Made by a program: the position numbers and the translations under genes
In this document: positions 55,601 through 61,600 of the stretch, piece after piece
Layout of the letters: the number at the start of each line of letters is the position of its first letter
Numbering within the stretch: position 1 is the stretch's first letter
The notes under the pieces: generated by a model
Told to the model about the DNA's origin: nothing
The model's input: only the letters and a program-made list of their open reading frames with translations
Databases searched by the model: none
Assembly (NCBI RefSeq): GCF_000940805.1
Contig: NZ_CP007142.1
Span: 3,820,593-3,884,592 of the forward strand
DNA from: Gynuella sunshinyii YC6258
GTDB taxonomy: Bacteria > Pseudomonadota > Gammaproteobacteria > Pseudomonadales > Natronospirillaceae
Length of the DNA: 64,000 nucleotides
Direction of reading: 5' to 3'

Positions 55601-58600
55601 GGGCCTGTTGACGTAACTGCTCATCACTGTAGGCCGACAGCACGATCAGCGCCGGATTCTGGGCACTGAACGTCATCGTTACCGGAGTGATGTGCTCAGC
55701 TGGATATTCCTCGACAATGACATGGGCATTGGCACCACCGGCACCGAATGACGACACCCCGGCGGTTCGCAATACTTCACGCTGTTCGCCGTTTACCTCG
55801 ATGACCGGGCGTTGCCAGTCAGCCAGTTGGCGCTGTACCTGGAATGGCGTGCGGCTGAAATCGATGTTCGGATTCAGTGCCTCTGCGTGCAGGCTCGGAG
55901 CCAGCTGACGATGCTGTAATTGCAGAATGATTTTGGTCAGACCGGCGATACCGGCAGCGCTCTCACAGTGACCGATGTTGGATTTGGCCGATCCCAGGGC
56001 ACAGAAACTGCGCTCCTGAGTTGTCTGAGAGAAGGCATCGGTCAGCCCCGCCACTTCAATGGGATCACCCAGCTCGGTACCGGTGCCGTGGGCTTCGATA
56101 TAACTGATGGTCCGGGCATCGATACCGGCTTTGGCGATAGCGGTTTTGATCAACTGCGCCTGCGCGGCCGGATTCGGCACCGTATAACCATTGGTCTTGC
56201 CATCGTGGTTAACGGCGGTGCTGCGGATCACCGCGTAGATATGGTCCTGATCCGCCTGCGCCCGTGACAAGGGTTTCAGCAGTAACGCACCGACACCTTC
56301 ACCCGGCACAAAGCCATCACCACCCTCACCGAAGCTGCGGCAATGACCTTCACCGGACAGCATTTTCAACGCACACAGTTCAATATAGCTGGACGGATGC
56401 ACATACAGATTCACCCCGCCGGTCAAGGCCATGTCGCAGTCGCCACGATGCAGATGTTCACAGGCTTCATGAACGGCGGTCAGAGACGATGAACACATGG
56501 TATCGATCGGCATGCTCGGCCCGCGCAGGTTGAACAGATAGGACACCCGGTTGGCCACCGATGCAAACGACGAACGTGGATAGGACTGATCGCCCTGTAG
56601 CCAGAGTTCCGGTGCCAGCAGGTTAAAGCTGTTTTTGGTGATGCCGACAAACACGCCAACACGCTGATCGACCTGCTGTTTCAAGGTGGCGCGGGTATAA
56701 CCGGCATCTTCACAGGCTTCCCAGCAGGCCTGAATAAACAGCCGCTCCTGAGGATCCATGTTGATGGCTTCACGCGGGGAGATATTGAAGAACAAGGCAT
56801 CAAAATCGGCGAAGCCATCAATGAAACCGCCCCATTTGCTGTAACTTTTACCCTGCGCCACGGCGTTTTGTGGATCGTCACTGTAGAATCCATCCAGAGA
56901 CCAGCGCTCTGCCGGAATCTCATCGATACAATCCCGACCGGCCGCCAGGTTGTCCCAGAATTCCTCCAGGTTGGCGGCTTTGGGATAACGACCTGCCATG
57001 CCGATCACGGCGATATGCTCGTTGTTGATGACCGCAACCGGCGCAGGTGCAGGTGCGGCGACAGTTGCAGAGGGTACGGCGGGTACCTGCGCAGCCGGTG
57101 CCTGTATCCACGGCGAAGCAGTCTGCAAAGGCTGTACGACGGCCTCTGTCGGACTGGTGTGGGTGCTGGTGTCAGTCAATCCCAGCAGTTGCTGCAAGCG
57201 CTGCGGCTGGGTGCGAATAAAGTGCGCCACCAGCGCATCGATGCTCTGATGTTCAAAGAACAGGGTGCTGCTGACATCCTCCATAACATCTTTGATGGCA
57301 TTGGTCAGCTGTACCACCAGGATCGAATCAATGCCGTAGCTTTCCAGCGGTTCGGCGGTATCGATCTGTGCCGGTGACATTTTCAGCACCTGCGCCACCA
57401 GCCGGCGGAAGTGATTACGGGCCTGATCCTCAAACTGTTCCGCATTCAAAGGGCTGGCAGTCGCTGCTGCGGCAGTACTGAGCTGTTGAACGGGTTGTGG
57501 TGGCTGTATTGACTGTGGTGACGGTATTGGCTGCGGTGCCACTGGCATCTGAACCGTCGCCGCCGATCCTGCACTGTTGTCCAGACCCAGTAACTGTCTC
57601 AATGCCTGTGGCTGGGTGTTGAGGAAATGTCCTACCAACGCATCAATGCTCTGATATTCAAAGAACAAGGTACTGCTGACATCTGCCATGACATCTTTGA
57701 TGGCATTGGTCAGCTGTACCACCAGGATCGAATCGATGCCGTAGCTTTCCAGCGGTTCGGCGGTATCGATCTGCGTCGGTGACATTTTCAGCACCTGCGC
57801 CACCAGCCGGCGGAAATGATTGCGGGCCTGATCGGCCAGCGCGGCATCGTCCTGAACGGTTGGCACTGTGGTCGCGGCGGCGGGTGTCATCGCTACCGGG
57901 GCACTGAGCTGTTGTTGGATTTGCGGCCGCACCGCCGGTTGCAGCGGTTGGGGCGCTGGCGGCACCGGTCTGGCGACAGGTCGTGGCCGCGCAGCGGGCG
58001 CTTTCATGACCAGCGGCTGCCGCACGATACCGTCGCTTTCAGCGATGACGATCTGCTGGCCGATGGCATGAACCGGTGCTGCCGGGAACTGCACCTGCCG
58101 GTATCCTTCGGCTTCCAGCACCTGCTGCCAGGACTGCGAGGCCAGCATCGGGCAACCGGGAATACGCAGATGACTGTCTTCATACAGCCACCAGCCTTCC
58201 AGCAGACCAAAGGTCAGATGCGAGGCCAGGGTATTGGTGCTCAGCTCATTGAGCAGCATCAGGCCGTTATGGCGTAACAGCGTCTTGGCATTGCGCAGAG
58301 TCCGGCTGATATTGGCCGTGGCATGCAGCACATTGGTGGCAATGGCGATGTCATAGCTGCCGGCACCGGCGCTATCCTGTTCGGCCAGCGGTTTTTCAGC
58401 GTTGAACAGCCGGTAGGTCAGGAACGGATTGTCAGCGCCGAAGGTTTTTTCGGCATGCATCAGAAACGCCTGGGAGATATCGGTATAGCAGTACTCGGCG
58501 ATGACGCCCTGATAATTACGTAATGCCTGCAACACCGGCGTAGTAGTACCACCGGTACCGGCACCGATTTCGACGATACGAATCTGTGCATCCGGTTGCA

Positions 58601-61600
58601 GACGCAGACGTTCATCGAGGTAGGCAGTCAGTTCGTCAACCAACAGGGCATTAAAGAAGTCGGAGACCGGGTTATGTTTGTAAATACCTTCAACCAGTTC
58701 CATGGAGGCGTTCGGGAACATGATATCAGTAGCGACGATGCGGGCATTGAGGATATCCGGCAATGCCCGAATGGTTTTATCGAGCAGCCGCACCTGAGCC
58801 CCGCGATAAGGGCTTTCGAGCAGTTCCGGCAATTGTTGTTGCCACACGTCCCAGTCCTGTGCCGGATCTGTCAGATCATCAGCACCGACAATGGTGAAGT
58901 ACTGTTGCGAGCCGTGCTGTTCCACCACGATGGCCTGCTCGGCATCCGCTTCGCAGGGTTGCAGATAGCCATGATCAGCAAGCACTCTGAGGCTCTGCTG
59001 CATCCAGCGACGATACATGGGTGACAGTGGCTGCTGAACCAGCTGCATCGGCGCAGATCCGCTCAGTACCCCGGCCTCACGCAGCTGATGCCACATTAAC
59101 CGCGCCAGCATGCGATCCACCTGCTGGCTCAGTTCGGCCTGCTGATCGATATCGTCAGGGGCCTCCACGTGTTCAAGGGGTTGGCGCTCGGCCAGTACCG
59201 GCATGGCGGAAGGCAGCGTCTCGGGCAGATATTGCACCTGTAACGGCTGACCGGCGGCTTCATTCAGCGCCTCATAGCCACCGTTGATATTCATGAATGC
59301 GGTCTGCTCGACTCGTCCCTGCAACAGGGTTTCGAGGGCGCGCATGCCGTCTTCCGGCGCGATTGTGCCGATGCCCATTTTTTCGACCCGGCGTTTGAAA
59401 GCATCGGGCACGGCATCGGCAATACCAATGCTGCCCCACCAGCCCCAGTTCATCACCCGGACCACACACGACGGCCACTGCCGCGCCATTTGCCCGGCAA
59501 ATGCATCGCTGAAGGTACAGCCGGCAGCATAACCGCTTTTGCCGTGATCCTTGGTAAACCCGGCCATGGAGGAGAAGAACAGTACGAAGTCCAGAGGCTC
59601 CGTTTCGAACACCTGGGCCAGTCGTACACTGACAAACGCCTTGGCGGCATAACTGGCACAGAAATGTGCTTCATCCATGGCTGCCAGGCTTTCATCCATG
59701 ACCCCGACCGCTGAATGGACGATGCCGTGAACTTCGGGATAGTGCTGTTTGATTTCGTCATAGGCCCGTTGTAAGGCTTCGACATCTCCCGCATCGGCAG
59801 AGACGTAGAGAGGTGCCGGGCCGATGTCCGCCAGCCGGCGGATTTTTTCATCGATGGCATCGTCACGCTGACGACGCCCGATCCAGACGATTTGCGCACC
59901 AAAATGACGGATCAGCCATTCACTCCAGACCTCACCGATACCCCCTGCTCCGCCAATGACCACGTAAACACCGGCCTCGCGATAGCACAGTTCCCGGACC
60001 GCCGGTGGTGCCGGCAGCAGGGCCAGTTGCTGGCGATACCAGAGGTCGTCGCGACAGACCAGAGTTTCGCCGCTCAGAACATCCGGAACCGCCGGTAAGC
60101 GGGTTAACAGAGCCGGATCGGTTGCTTCCAGATCAAACACCCCGACTGACCAGTGCGGATACTCTTTGGCCATCGCCCCGGCCAGACCATAGAGGCCGGC
60201 ATGACACGCTGAAAACGAACTTTCGTTGTGCAGTGATACGGTATTGAAGGTCATCAGGCACCATTGCAGCGAACGTTCATCATAACCGTGTTGCAGCAAT
60301 GCCTTAATCAGGCGGAAACAACCGAGCACACTGCCCTGCTGGGCGTCGATCATGGAATCAGCGAAATAAGGTTCGGTCACATCGGCGATCCAGACCACCG
60401 CATCCAGGGTTCCGGCCCCGCCGATAACCTCAGCCATCTCATTGACACTGGCACCCGCTGTCAGAGTGATGACCCGGCTCTGACGACCAAAACGGGCACC
60501 GACAGCGACCTGCTGATCACTGTCTCCGCCAATGACCAGGATGGTCTGGGTGGTTTCCGCTGGTGCTGGCGGGACGGCATCGAAGGCTTCCCAGACGGGT
60601 GTCAGGAATTGATTGCCGAGGGTTTTTTGGGTCTGGCCGGCAGCGGTGTCCACCGAGGTAAACCCATCCACCCGGACGCACAAACGGCCATCCGGATCAT
60701 AAAAGCCGAGATTGGCGATGTAAGACGAGCCATCTGAGCCGTTATCCACAGTTTCCAGCAACGCCCACATGCGGGACTGACACGGAGCGAGTACATCAAG
60801 ACTCTGCAATGCAAACGGAACAGTCTCGCGAATACGCTGATCAGTGCTGTCCTGGTCCTGAATCAGCAGTCCGGCCATGGCCTGTAATGCCGATCCCAGC
60901 ACGCCCGGATGCAATACCAGACGCTGGTCACTGTCACGCCATTGATTCAGATTGACGCTGGCCAGCACATAACCCTGACCGACCCAGAGCTGTTCCAGCC
61001 CCTGATGGCTCGGACCATATTCAGCCCCCGCCAACCGCGACAGTTCAAAGCAGTTTTCAGCGGTCAGGCGCTGATCATCGGCAGCCGCCTGCCACTCCAT
61101 CGGATTCAGGGATGGTCGCTGGTCAAGCTGCAACAGCTGCGCCCGCCCCTGGCAATGCACTTGGGCCGGGTTTGCGGCATCGCAGACGCTGAAAGACAAA
61201 CTGCCATCGGCCTGTGGCTGGATACTGGTGTGCAGTTCCACGGCACCATCGTTGATGACCACCGGGCGTAACCAGACCACGTCCAGCAGGCGGATGTGAC
61301 TGCCATCGGTCAGCCGTGTCGCCAGCGTACTGGCCACCGCCGTGCGCACCATTTCCAGATAGGCCATGGCCGGCAGCACCGGGACACCTTTGACCTTGTG
61401 ATCTGCCAGAAAGAATTCGGCCCCGCTGAAACGGGCGCTGAATTTCAAACCGTCGAGGTCAGAAATATTGCGGTGCAGCAACTCGTTAAAGGCGGTTTCG
61501 CCGCGGTCAGCCACCGTTCGGCTGACCGTTGGCAGCCAGAAGCTGTCACGGGCAAACGCATAACCCGGCAGGCTGATGCGTCGAGGCTTGACCGAGGTAT

